A DNA stretch of 64,000 nt, taken from assembly GCF_019925205.1 (NCBI RefSeq), contig NC_083568.1, forward strand, positions 13,638,393-13,702,392. Reading direction: 5' to 3'. Numbering within the stretch: position 1 is the stretch's first letter; every line of letters begins with the position of its first letter. A program made the translations under genes and the position numbers. Shown one piece after another: positions 1 to 8,913 of the stretch. Source of the DNA: Metopolophium dirhodum. Taxonomy: Eukaryota; Arthropoda; Insecta; Hemiptera; Aphididae. A model generated the notes under the pieces. The model was not told the origin of the DNA. It searched no databases and was given only the letters and a program-made list of their open reading frames with translations.

Positions 1-606
1 GCTGTATAAAAGCCAGACAAGTCCCTTTTTTTATACGAAAATGCACTTTTCACGGAATAAAACAAAGAAAAAATGACATAAAAGTTGGTGGCAACAACTA
101 TATTAGTCCGTCATATTATGTAAGTATAATTTTTATAGTAAATGGACTTAGCTGGTTTTCTATTATGGCATGTGGGAATAAAATAAGTCCCGACTTGTCT
201 TTTTTTTGCAGAAAATATTGGTCACATTTTAACATAATAAATAAACCTAATGTATAGTATGCATATAGGTAGGTACTTCCATAATTCCATACAAATTGGT
301 AAAATCAGATACATCTCGATACGATCTCCAAATTACATGTCGGACCAAGTTCATTAAATTTTTATAAAATGTAAATAGAGCAAAGACGAACCTACAGTAT
401 CCACTGTCGTCCACATATTATGTCCAGTGTCTTTCATAGAATTAAAAATTGTAAATATCATTCCCAGAAAAGTTTTAAGCCATAAAATTGTTTTTTTTTT
501 ATTATACTGAAAAAAGTAATAAAAAACTAGGACTAGACTGGTTTTTGTAGCATGCCCTTCAATATTATTATGTGGGTATAATAGTAAAACGGGCCAACGC
601 ATCGGT

Positions 607-616
607 CCACCCTGTA
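607..616 (-). mobile_element. Solo TA-CAGGG transposon terminus
   Basis: On the minus strand the sequence reads TATACAGGGTGG, matching the terminus of the TA-CAGGG elements at 8576-8913 and 44916-45648. Here the bases after CAGGGTG diverge from GATTC and no matching opposite end is seen upstream, so this is at most a truncated copy; a chance match cannot be excluded. Confidence 0.3.
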
Positions 617-646
617 TACGATATTATATAATATTTATACATGAAT

Positions 647-749
647 TCCCTTTCTCTCTCTTCCTCACTCTTTCCTTCACTCTCGCTCACTGCCTGCATG
701 TTTGTATGTCTGTCAGTTAGTCTGGCTCTTGGTCTCTCTCTCTCTCTCT
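647..749. repeat. Pyrimidine-rich tract with (CT)n
   Basis: A strand-asymmetric C/T-rich stretch ends in an uninterrupted TC microsatellite at about 733-749. Nothing indicates a function. Confidence 0.8.
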
Positions 750-943
750 GCGATCCTCGGGAATAATTACAGCTCGCGTTATTATAATACGCGAGTGCCG
801 TCGATTACAATATTATCTTCTCTTTTTGTTTGACCGTTTTAGACGCATTTTATAATTAGACGTGACCAATAATAACGGCGAATCGCTCGTCCGCTCGACC
901 GCCCCCGCAATTCGGTCTCACCGCGTAGAGTATATGTTAAGCT

Positions 944-956
944 CCCCCCCCCCCCC
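944..956. repeat. Poly-C run (13 bp)
   Basis: Thirteen consecutive C residues. Similar long C/G homopolymers recur at 13902-13917, 45713-45727 and 47255-47266, unusual for such AT-rich DNA; several sit beside transposon ends. Confidence 0.85.
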
Positions 957-2576
957 GCAAATACCATCGCGACAATTTTTATATTGGCTCGGTCGGTTGA
1001 AATTCTTTTTCCTGGTCGACGCCTGATATTTAGCTTTTATATATTATAATAATATAAATATACGTTTACACACTCGGGGAACGATGACGGCAACAGCGGC
1101 GGTGACGACACTGCAGTCTTTCAGTTACCCAAATATTTCACACACACACACACCATATAATATGTAATATGTATAATAGTCTTCGAAGAATTTTTCGTCA
1201 GGATTTTTGTTTTTCTTCTCAATAGACACTCCTTAAATATATAGTTCAAACAATGTCGACAATTTGAAAATATGGTGTTATAACTGTTATAAGTAATAAG
1301 TATATTTAAAATTTGGTTGGCCGAATGAAAAGTTATAATTTATATGGCATTATATTCCATTATATATACATCTCATTTTAAACATTTAAACTACCCGATT
1401 GCAGTAATATCTCAAAACGTATACATTTTGAGTTGTGGAGGTCTAGTTATAATAGTTTTATTGACTATTGTTTTTGTCTACAATGTAATATGTTTTGTGA
1501 ACTCGATGCATCCACGTGTTTCGATTATATGGCGGTACAATCAATTCGGTAACTAATACACATGATATTAATGTTATCCTTACATGTGCGCATACACCTA
1601 CCTATAATGTGGTATTATAATAGTCTATTGGTATAGTTTTACGTGGACATAAATACATAATTATATATGTTCATATTATACCGAATGCCTAAATATATAT
1701 TATAATGACCATTATCTACTCGTTTTTAATTATATGCGCATGCGATATGGGTATATAATTGATAAAATTAGTCGACCTGCAGCAGGTACCTAATACAATA
1801 TAATAATATACTTATCACCATAATTATATTATCATTGCCTGCAGCAGTCGATCGGTCGAAGTCGCTCAGAAAATAAGTGCATCATATTTACATATAGTTG
1901 TATAATGGGTACTACTGCAGTATAATATTGTTTAAACATCGAACATTTCTATGACTGCATTAGAAAAAAAATTTTAAACAAAGCTTGGCTTAACCAAAAT
2001 CGTTTGTGATTTTGATAACCAAACTTATATTTCTTCGCCATTTGTTTAAGTGATTTTGTGACAAATTGCCTGTCGTAAGTAATACATGTATATATATTAT
2101 ACATAATACATACGATAATACGTACTTGAGTTAAGACCTACATATGTAGTCGTTCCTCAAAATGAAACTCTTTGAATATTATTATTCTGCCCGAAGTGTT
2201 TTCTGTGAAAAACCTGTAAAATATGCACAAAAAAACCCACATCTGCACTGCAGTAAAACAAATACCCAAACGTTTTGCAATTTAAAATATATAAAAATAA
2301 ATTGTAAATAAAACATTCATCATCTGCGTGAGTCGTGAAGATATTATCCAAAGATGGCGTTCTAGAGACAAATCAAGTTGTGTCGATAAAAAATAGGAGG
2401 ATAAAAAACTGAGGATAATGGCATTTTATGATTGATATATAGATATGAATATCTATCATAAACATTCCACCCGAAATTTTGACCATCATATTATGTTATA
2501 ATACGTTTGAAACGTATAACGTTAAAATGTATCGTTTCTCACAATATACGTTTTAAATTTTAATATTCAAAAGATT

Positions 2577-2912
2577 AAGATGGATTCTGCGAAGCATGTT
2601 CAATACCAATTTTTTTACGTTAGAAATTCCAAAATGTTTTCTTTTCAAACAATGATTTTTTTAAATTATCACTATATACTTAAGACTTAAGGATCATATT
2701 TTAAAATACTTATTTGTTAACCATTTAAAAAGTGCCTTGTGGGTTGTGGCCTAACCAACATATTATTTTCAAATGAGGATTACCCCTTTTCTCATTAATA
2801 ATTAATTGAATGACTTTTTTTTAAATTTTCGTGTATCTAAATAAATTTCGAAGAGTTTTTGAGTTATTTAACTTTGTGTACTAAGGATGGTAGGTTCATG
2901 ATAATAATATGC
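2577..2912 (+). mobile_element. Diverged left part of TA-CAGGG element
   Basis: The start (GATGGATTCTGCGAAGCATG) matches the left end of the complete element at 8576 (GATGATTCACAAAGTATG) with scattered changes. A second block at about 2848-2910 (GAGTTTTTGAGT, then TTTGTGTAC, then GGTTCATGATAAT) matches the relic at 24480-24729. The right terminus is not found. This is inferred to be an old, truncated non-autonomous copy with no coding capacity. Confidence 0.45.
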
Positions 2913-4211
2913 GCCTATAATGATTTTAATATTTTAGTAATCAACATCTATTAACACTCTATAATTCGTAAAAATTGGTCGACTACAGCAGGAAACCTAC
3001 AAAAAACCCTGACAAATAAAAATTAAAAATTGATACTAGCCAAACGTAGGACAAAAATTATGAACATTTTATGGATAATATATAATTTAAGAAATATACT
3101 TATTATGTGTATTATTATTAAGGTTATTTCGAAAAAAATTATTTTACACCAAAAAAATATTTTTTTTTAAAAAATCAGAACTAGAAAAAAATAATTAAGA
3201 AAGGAAAACATAGGGGTAATCATAAAAAATGTATGACATACGAATATCATTTTGACTAGACCGATCCAAACATTATATAATATTATATAATATAATCGTG
3301 AGAGCGTTTTGTTTGGTATTGTATTCTCGATGAAGAGCATATTGTGTCCGCTCGACCAAAATGGTTTCTTATATATTAAACAATATAGATTTAAGCACAT
3401 TTAAGCTTGAGTAGAATTAAATTAGCGAGAAATAAATGATCGAGCTAAACTTTGTACATAACTGCAGTCTGCAGTGACTTCCAGACAATGTCAGTTTAAT
3501 CACCGCACAACAACAAAACATCAGATTTTATACTTGTATTATTATACTACTGTATATTTATTAAACTCAAAGTCGAAAAGCACGAATTCGCGTAACGGAT
3601 GGATTTTCATTATTTCGCACGTAATTCTATTATATATAGAAGGAAGTATCCAAAAAGACTTAACATAATATTGTATATAAATGTGGGTCAGTCAACGATT
3701 AGGTACGATCTACACTGCAGACTGAAGTATATACCCAGACATAGTAAATAATCTATACACTTCCGGGTTGCTTCTTTAATTAAAGTCGAATGCAAATACA
3801 AAATATGTAATTAAATACCATAGCATTCAAACACGGAATCAAAGATTTAGAATCTGCCAAGCGAATTGTTTAACTTGTTTTAATTTCGTAGATTAAAATG
3901 TTTTTTACCGCGCCATTTCTCTTCTTAAACGCGCGTTAAACATTAGTGTGTGTTTTTGCCATTTAATTATTTTCCAATGCGAAATTTATTATATTATTAT
4001 TCAAATTTCAAGTTAGTTGCATACAAATGTACGTGATAAATGTTGCTTTTTATGTAATATTTCCTGCACGGAAAATTAAAATTGTATTGGCGTATCTGTA
4101 AATAATATTCATAATAATTCTATTTGGCACGAAATATCGTTTTTCCTGCAACATCACGTATTTACATATTAATCTCACTCCTATCACTCCTCCATCGTTA
4201 TTATAAATGTA
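2913..4211. other. Gene-free AT-rich DNA
   Basis: Apart from the short inverted-repeat-bounded segment at 3465-3724, nothing is recognisable. A motif at 2975 (GGTCGACTACAGCAGG) resembles one at 1769 (AGTCGACCTGCAGCAGG), perhaps a dispersed repeat. Open frames here are short and low-complexity. Confidence 0.55.
3465..3724. mobile_element. 260-bp segment with 12-bp perfect terminal inverted repeats
   Basis: CAGTCTGCAGTG at 3465-3476 is exactly inverted at 3713-3724 (CACTGCAGACTG). The size and ends fit a miniature inverted-repeat element, but no target-site duplication is evident and only one copy is seen, so chance cannot be excluded. Confidence 0.35.
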
Positions 4212-4529
4212 TTTCAATATTCATATTATACACTATACAGTGAAACATTTATATGATTTTTTTCATAATTATATTTAAATTATTATTACACAGATTGTAT
4301 ATTATTATATCGTCGGTACTAACATTATACACAAAACAACAATAGAATAAGTGTACAATTTAATTATAATAAAAAACTTACATTTAAAATGTACAAATCA
4401 TTTTTTTGGGGGGGTCTTGTTTAAAAAAGTTTAATTCCCGCTAGGGTAAATATAGAGGTACATATAAACTATAAAGTAAACACAGATAAAAGCGTTGTTA
4501 AACATAATATTATGTAAAAACATAACATG
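4212..4529. repeat. Direct repeat copy 1 (pairs with 5929-6226)
   Basis: Shares long blocks with 5929-6226 in the same orientation: ACAGTGAAACATTTATATGA, then CATTTAAAATGTACAAATCA, then CCCGCTAGGGTAAAT (CCCGCTGGGGTAAAT in the other copy). Read on the minus strand, both copies end in a frame finishing MICTF-stop, preceded by REL/REF-x-FFK. Here that frame is broken by a TAG where the other copy has CAG. The length difference inside the frame is 3 bp. It could be the 3' exon of a duplicated gene or part of a repeat family. Confidence 0.6.
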
Positions 4530-4851
4530 GAAGTTAATTAAATAATAAAATACAACAGCATATAATAATTATAAGCTACGTAAAATTTATTTGACTATGA
4601 CAACTTCTTAACAAAAATTGAAAAAACAAATTAATTACAAAACAATAATTTATAATATAACAATAGCAAGTCTTGTTGTTTTGATGACGACTAGGTATGT
4701 ACTTAGTTCGCCAACATAAGTAGGTTCGAATTTGTGACCAACTAGTCTATAACTATCATAGTATATTTTTAACTTTTAATTGAAAAGCGGAATTATCAAC
4801 ATCTTTATAATACAATAATATATTTAAATATATTATGTGATACATAGGTAC

Positions 4852-5040
4852 ATTGGCAGCAACCGATCTTGATCCAAAGGCCTTAAGATTTTTGTACAAT
4901 GATTTTTCGTCAAATTGCTTTAAATGTAAAATGCTCTTCTTGGAAATGGAAATAAATATAATATTATTGTATATTGATGAACCACTGACAAAAAACGGCA
5001 AAATGGAAGAAAAATTAACTTCTATAGTTTGAAAGTTCAT
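4852..5040 (-). CDS. Candidate exon, left arm of head-to-head pair
   Basis: I do not recognise the protein. Reading leftward from an ATG at 5040, 63 codons stay open to a splice-donor-like GTACCT just after 4852. The product is related along its whole length to the + strand frame at 5039-5257: shared VN-x-SS, GSS, KKS and DEKSLYxNLK, with the donor-like site at the equivalent place. Two indels between the arms are each 3 bp and cancel, so the frame is kept; synonymous and replacing changes are mixed. The two ATGs overlap in one CATG at 5038-5041. A possible 3' exon for this strand lies in the direct repeat (4384-4470), but it has an in-frame TAG. No signal peptide or known domain is visible; an isoleucine-rich middle reflects AT content. 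It could be a decayed gene copy or a repeat with fortuitous frames. Confidence 0.35.
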
Positions 5041-5257
5041 GGAAATTAATTTAATAATAAATTGTTTTACCCGGACTTTCAAAGTAGTTGTTAATTTATC
5101 TTCGAAATTCCTGTTTGTTGACGGTGGTTCATCAATGTCTAATATTATATTAATTATTATTTACATTGCCAAGAAGAGTTTTCAGTTAATGCAGGTTGAC
5201 GAAAAATCACTGTACGAAAATCTTAAACCACTAGAATCAATATCAGTTGTTGATGAT
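5039..5257 (+). CDS. Candidate exon, right arm of head-to-head pair
   Basis: I do not recognise the protein. An ATG at 5039 opens 73 codons ending at a donor-like GTACGT (5258 on). Residues from about 14 onward align with the minus-strand frame at 4852-5040. The best-kept part is KKSFQLMQVDEKSLYENLK, ending SVVDD against SVAAN just before the donor-like site. The first 13 codons lie in the non-homologous spacer between the arms. The frame would run on past the donor to 5341 if unspliced. A further partial copy of the FVDGGS block follows at 5283-5341, so the locus has at least three related segments. Shared frame and shared donor position favour descent from a once-coding exon; current expression is unknown. 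Confidence 0.35.
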
Positions 5258-5282
5258 GTACGTATAATATATTACATTTATT

Positions 5283-5341
5283 TTCGATTTTTCTTGTGGT
5301 TTATTGATGGTGGTTCATTAAACTTTGACAATATGTACTGA
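5283..5341 (+). repeat. Third partial copy of the FVDGGS block
   Basis: The segment encodes FLWFIDGGS, matching FLFVDGGSS of the upstream exon, and is in the same frame; nucleotide similarity (GATTTTTCTTGTGGTTTATTG against GAAATTCCTGTTTGTTG) is partial. The similarity stops after about 50 bp. It is an incomplete internal duplication. Confidence 0.4.
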
Positions 5342-5928
5342 TCCGTCAACGGAAGATTTTGCTTCAAGGATCTCGTGTTTTTTTAGCCATTTTCTTTCGA
5401 ACATCAAACAACTGTGCAATATCGAATTAGACATTATAGTTATACGGATACGCGTTTAACTTATTAGTTGTAACGAATCTTCAGTGAAATAGTGTGAATA
5501 ACTATAGGTGCATACAAAATACAGTTATGTGTTTAATGTTTATTATAACGTTGGTATCCAATGTTATGATAGCATAAATAGTATTGAATACACCATGATT
5601 ACGTAATTATGTAAATTCAATATAAAATTATGTTCTGTACCAAACAAAAAATTATTAATAAATTAATAGTCTAATGCCGGGTCTCATAAAAACGGATTGA
5701 TTTGATTATTCTTTGTACAATTAATGAACCAATTGTGGGCCATTAAATCATGGTTACGGGAACCATTATGATAGGTATCGCTATATTTTATTCATTATAA
5801 ATTGAAATCCAAATTATAAATTAGATTTATATACTTCATGTGTTTTTCCCGTAACAGAAATTTGTCGTGGAATCGAAATTTTGTTATTTTTTTTTATTGA
5901 AATATTAAAAATCGAGATTTAAATTTTT

Positions 5929-6226
5929 TTCAATATTAATGTAGGTACAGTGAAACATTTATATGATTTTTTTTCATATTTCTATCTAAAATATTTTTAC
6001 ACTGATTGTACCTATAATATTATATTTCTGGTTCCAACACTATACACAACACTACAATAGGTAGATAAGTACACAATTCAATTAAAATAAAAAAATTACA
6101 TTTAAAATGTACAAATCATTTTTTGGGGGTTTCCTTTAAAAAACTTAAACTCCCGCTGGGGTAAATACATATAAAATACACTGCACAGATATAAGCGACG
6201 ATAAAACAAAATATGTAAACATGAAA
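5929..6226. repeat. Direct repeat copy 2 (pairs with 4212-4529)
   Basis: This is the second copy of the ~300-bp direct repeat flanking the head-to-head pair. On the minus strand the frame is uninterrupted through LPQREFKFFKGNPQKMICTF and then stops at 6102. A related short motif, CCCGCTGCGGTAAA, occurs alone near 14036, so part of this sequence may be dispersed. Confidence 0.6.
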
Positions 6227-6545
6227 ATATTGTACACATAGGCCGTATTATTATAATATTATTATAGTTTAGTATTATTATATTATAGTTTATACTTATT
6301 TTATTCAAATAATATACAACACCCCGCGGGGAAGCATTGTATACGCAGTCACGCACATGACGTTTATTATATTATTGTGCGTTTAAATTTATTGGATTAG
6401 ATAAACGCGTGGAAGAAAGACCGAATCAAGTTTAAAACACTGCACGATGATTTTTCGTGATTTAATTGTATTATTTTTAACGTTGCATATTGAAATCTGA
6501 TTAGGTACAGATTTCGGAAAACGTACGGAATAATATTATATTATA

Positions 6546-6975
6546 CATGGTCATTGAAAATGATTCATCCAGTTTCAAAATATCCTTTAATATTTATAGT
6601 TTTTAGGTTTAGCTGGATAATATATGAAATACATTAAATACAAGAATAATATTTAAAATTTAAAATTTATTTGATTGTACTTATAAATTATAATTAGTGT
6701 TCTATGTGGCTTCCCTTGGTCTGCACACGAACAACATATCTAGTCGGAACTCAAATTCATTCCATGCACATTTGTTGTAATTGGATTTCCTAATTTTTCA
6801 GTTCCTCTGTGGTTGATGATATAAGTGGTACGTAAACGCAGTATCTTTAAACCATGAACTACTACGAGTAGTTTATGTCTTTAATATATCCCCAAAAGAA
6901 GTAGTCACGTGGCGTAAGATCTGCAGGTGACCCAGGAAGTCAGATACAAAGTATCGGACGATTCGTTTTGATTAA
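6546..6975 (-). mobile_element. Truncated mariner-type transposon relic
   Basis: The segment contains the C-terminal part of a mariner-type transposase on the minus strand. Beyond its stop lies a degenerate terminus: on the + strand TA then CATGGTCATTGA at 6546, against CAGGGTGATTCA expected from related ends in this window (9 of 12). The 5' half of the element is missing beyond about 6975. It is the only coding relic found for the TA-CAGGG lineage, whose short non-autonomous copies lie at 8576-8913 and 44916-45648. Confidence 0.6.
6694..6960 (-). pseudogene. Mariner-type transposase, C-terminal fragment
   Basis: In one minus-strand frame I read LPGSPADLTPRDYFFWGYIKD, then TTEELKN, then RYVVRVQTKGSHIEH and a stop at 6694-6696. 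From knowledge of insect IS630-Tc1-mariner transposases, SPDLTPxDFFLWGxxKD near the catalytic end and a terminal GxHIEH tail are characteristic. The frame is broken by several in-frame stops (for example straight after KDINYS and before EIQLQQ), so it is dead. The catalytic N-terminal and middle parts are absent. Such enzymes cut and paste elements at TA dinucleotides in the nucleus, which agrees with the TA-flanked short elements nearby. The family call is firm; the exact subfamily is not determined. Confidence 0.7.
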
Positions 6976-7666
6976 CCCTATATAATATATACAGATAGTA
7001 ATATAGTATACATTATATTACTATGGATATATTGTTAGAGCGTTTTGTTTGTTTGTTGGACACGACTGTTTTCGAAAAATAAATAAGTAGATTAAATGTT
7101 TCAATAGCACCGGAAATGATAATTTAGTCATTTGTACAACGATTTTTACTACTGTTTTTAATCGTCGGCGTATAAACACAATATTATAATCGACACGGTC
7201 CGTCGTAGCTGTATAGGCGGTAATAATAATCATTGCACTCGGTTTAAGTATATAGGTACCTGTATATAATATATATATGCACGGGGACACGCGTAAAATG
7301 TTACGTCCGCCTAATTGTAATGGATGCACACGCGTAAATTTCCTTTACCGGTATACCTTTTTTTCGGTGCCTACCGTATAACATGTTATAGATTATAAAG
7401 ACCGGCCGACTGCACACGGCATGTACATATATGTGCACAGTGTAATATAGGCCCCCTCATTCGTCCTCGCAAGCACATTACACCGAGCCGACAGAGACGA
7501 CCGCCCACTATATAATATATATTATAATACAGAGTGGACGCCACGAAAAAAGTAAGATTTTTGAGTACAAAGGAGGCAGCTGATGTACTCGCGGTTTTTT
7601 TTTTAAGTACGAATAATTTTATTTTCAAATTGTATTGCGTGTTATTTTTTTAAAATCATTCTATAT
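6976..7666. other. Gene-free, locally CG-richer DNA
   Basis: Between about 7140 and 7520 the DNA is richer in CG dinucleotides than its surroundings. Minus-strand frames of 80-100 codons are open here, but they lack recognisable domains and mostly start at non-ATG codons. I see no gene. Confidence 0.5.
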
Positions 7667-7880
7667 CAGGGGTCAGAATTTAGCCAATGAACTTTATATC
7701 CGGTCCATGGACAATTCATTTTTTTAGTCGTCTCTTTTTTTTTATTGTTCAGAATTAAATAAGGTTTTTATATTTTGATTTTTCGATTTTGCTCTTACTA
7801 TTTCTTGATAAACGCGCATATACATTAAATATCGGTGGCCCCCGGAAACTCGCCAAATTTCTATAAAATGGCGGCACTCC
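7667..7880 (+). mobile_element. hAT-like non-autonomous remnant
   Basis: It starts CAGGGGTCAGAATTTAGCC, resembling the common hAT terminus CAGGGGTCGGCAACCTG. About 160 bp further, GGTGGCCCCCGGAAACTCG and ATAAAATGGCGGCACTCC resemble the subterminal GGCCCGCGAAAACTT...AAATGGCCC part of such elements. The distal terminus is eroded. Recognition is from general family knowledge, not from a second copy here. Confidence 0.4.
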
Positions 7881-8575
7881 AAAAAATATAATATCAATTG
7901 GTGAGATCACCGTTCAATACGTCTTCTATACGGATGGCGATGACCGCAAAATAATACGCCACATCCTATAGGGCAAACAAAAAAGCAGCGTCTGAAATTT
8001 TTTCGCGAGATCGTCGATGGGTTGGGTACGAGTATGACAAACGCCGTGCGGTATGGGATGGTTTGATTTATTGTTCGAAACGTCACGACAAGTCGTTTAC
8101 AGCGGCGGCGGACTCGCGCGATCGTTTTTTATTTGACATAACGGCTTTCGCAAACGCGGCGGCATACACAATATAATGGTTATAATATTGTATGCTACCA
8201 AGGTATAGGTATATAATATAATAATACTAATAAGATTGCGTTCTGTTATAATATGTGACACGTGCGCGTTTATAATGACAAGCATCGGTGGTGTGTGTAT
8301 AATAGGCATTTATAAAAAAAATAATATATCTGAGGCAACGCTGAAACGAGTTTAGGCGTGTTACTGAAACGATATCGAAAACCGATTTCCCGTACGAGTC
8401 TTCGCAATAAAAATGAACTTATTCGGTCAAACCAAACACCAATAATAATAATAATAATAATAAATGTACCCGTACGAAGTATAATCGCATATTATATATT
8501 ATAATACACGTCATATTAATAATATTATATGACATGTCACATGTATAATAAGGCCGATAATATTATAATGTCATA
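7881..8575. other. Gene-free DNA before TA-CAGGG element
   Basis: AT-rich DNA with a CG-richer patch around 8000-8170. It holds an AAT microsatellite at 8441-8463. No frame has recognisable protein character. Confidence 0.5.
8441..8463. repeat. (AAT)n microsatellite
   Basis: About seven and a half uninterrupted AAT units. Confidence 0.85.
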
Positions 8576-8913
8576 CAGGATGATTCACAAAGTATGCTCA
8601 GTGCTCATTTATTCCTCAATAGTAAGTAACGTACCTAGTCATTCGATATCTGAATTTCGGAATTTTATAATATTATATTAATGTATTAACAGACCATATT
8701 ATTTTCAAATTTTCGAGATTCTTTGTAGTTAGGTATACTACTCAATGAGTGTGCTGTGGATGTGCAAACTTCTGTTTTTTATATCAGAACCCCCCCCTCC
8801 CCACTCTTTTTCTACGTAAATATTATTTAGTGGATAGTTTTTCTGAAAATGTTATCGTATATCAAAATTAAAAATAGAACATGGATATGGGACATGCTTG
8901 GCGAATCGCCCTG
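8576..8913. mobile_element. Complete 338-bp TA-CAGGG MITE
   Basis: The left end CAGGATGATTCACAAAGTAT is inverted at the right end, which reads CAGGGCGATTCGCCAAGCAT on the minus strand; 15 of 20 positions match. TA lies immediately outside each end (8574-8575 and 8914-8915), the expected target duplication of Tc1/mariner insertions. There is no coding capacity inside. Its ends match those of 44916-45648 and are inferred to be mobilised by the mariner-type transposase whose relic is at 6694-6960. Confidence 0.75.

Larger units (their letters stand above)
1..2576. other. Gene-free AT-rich DNA
   Basis: No open frame with recognisable protein character is seen on either strand. The stretch is AT-rich with many TATA/ATAATATTAT strings. 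It holds a solo transposon end near 610, a pyrimidine-rich tract at 647-749, a poly-C run at 944-956, and a short CA run around 1139-1153. A CG-richer patch at about 770-1120 has no coding signal I can support. Confidence 0.6.
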
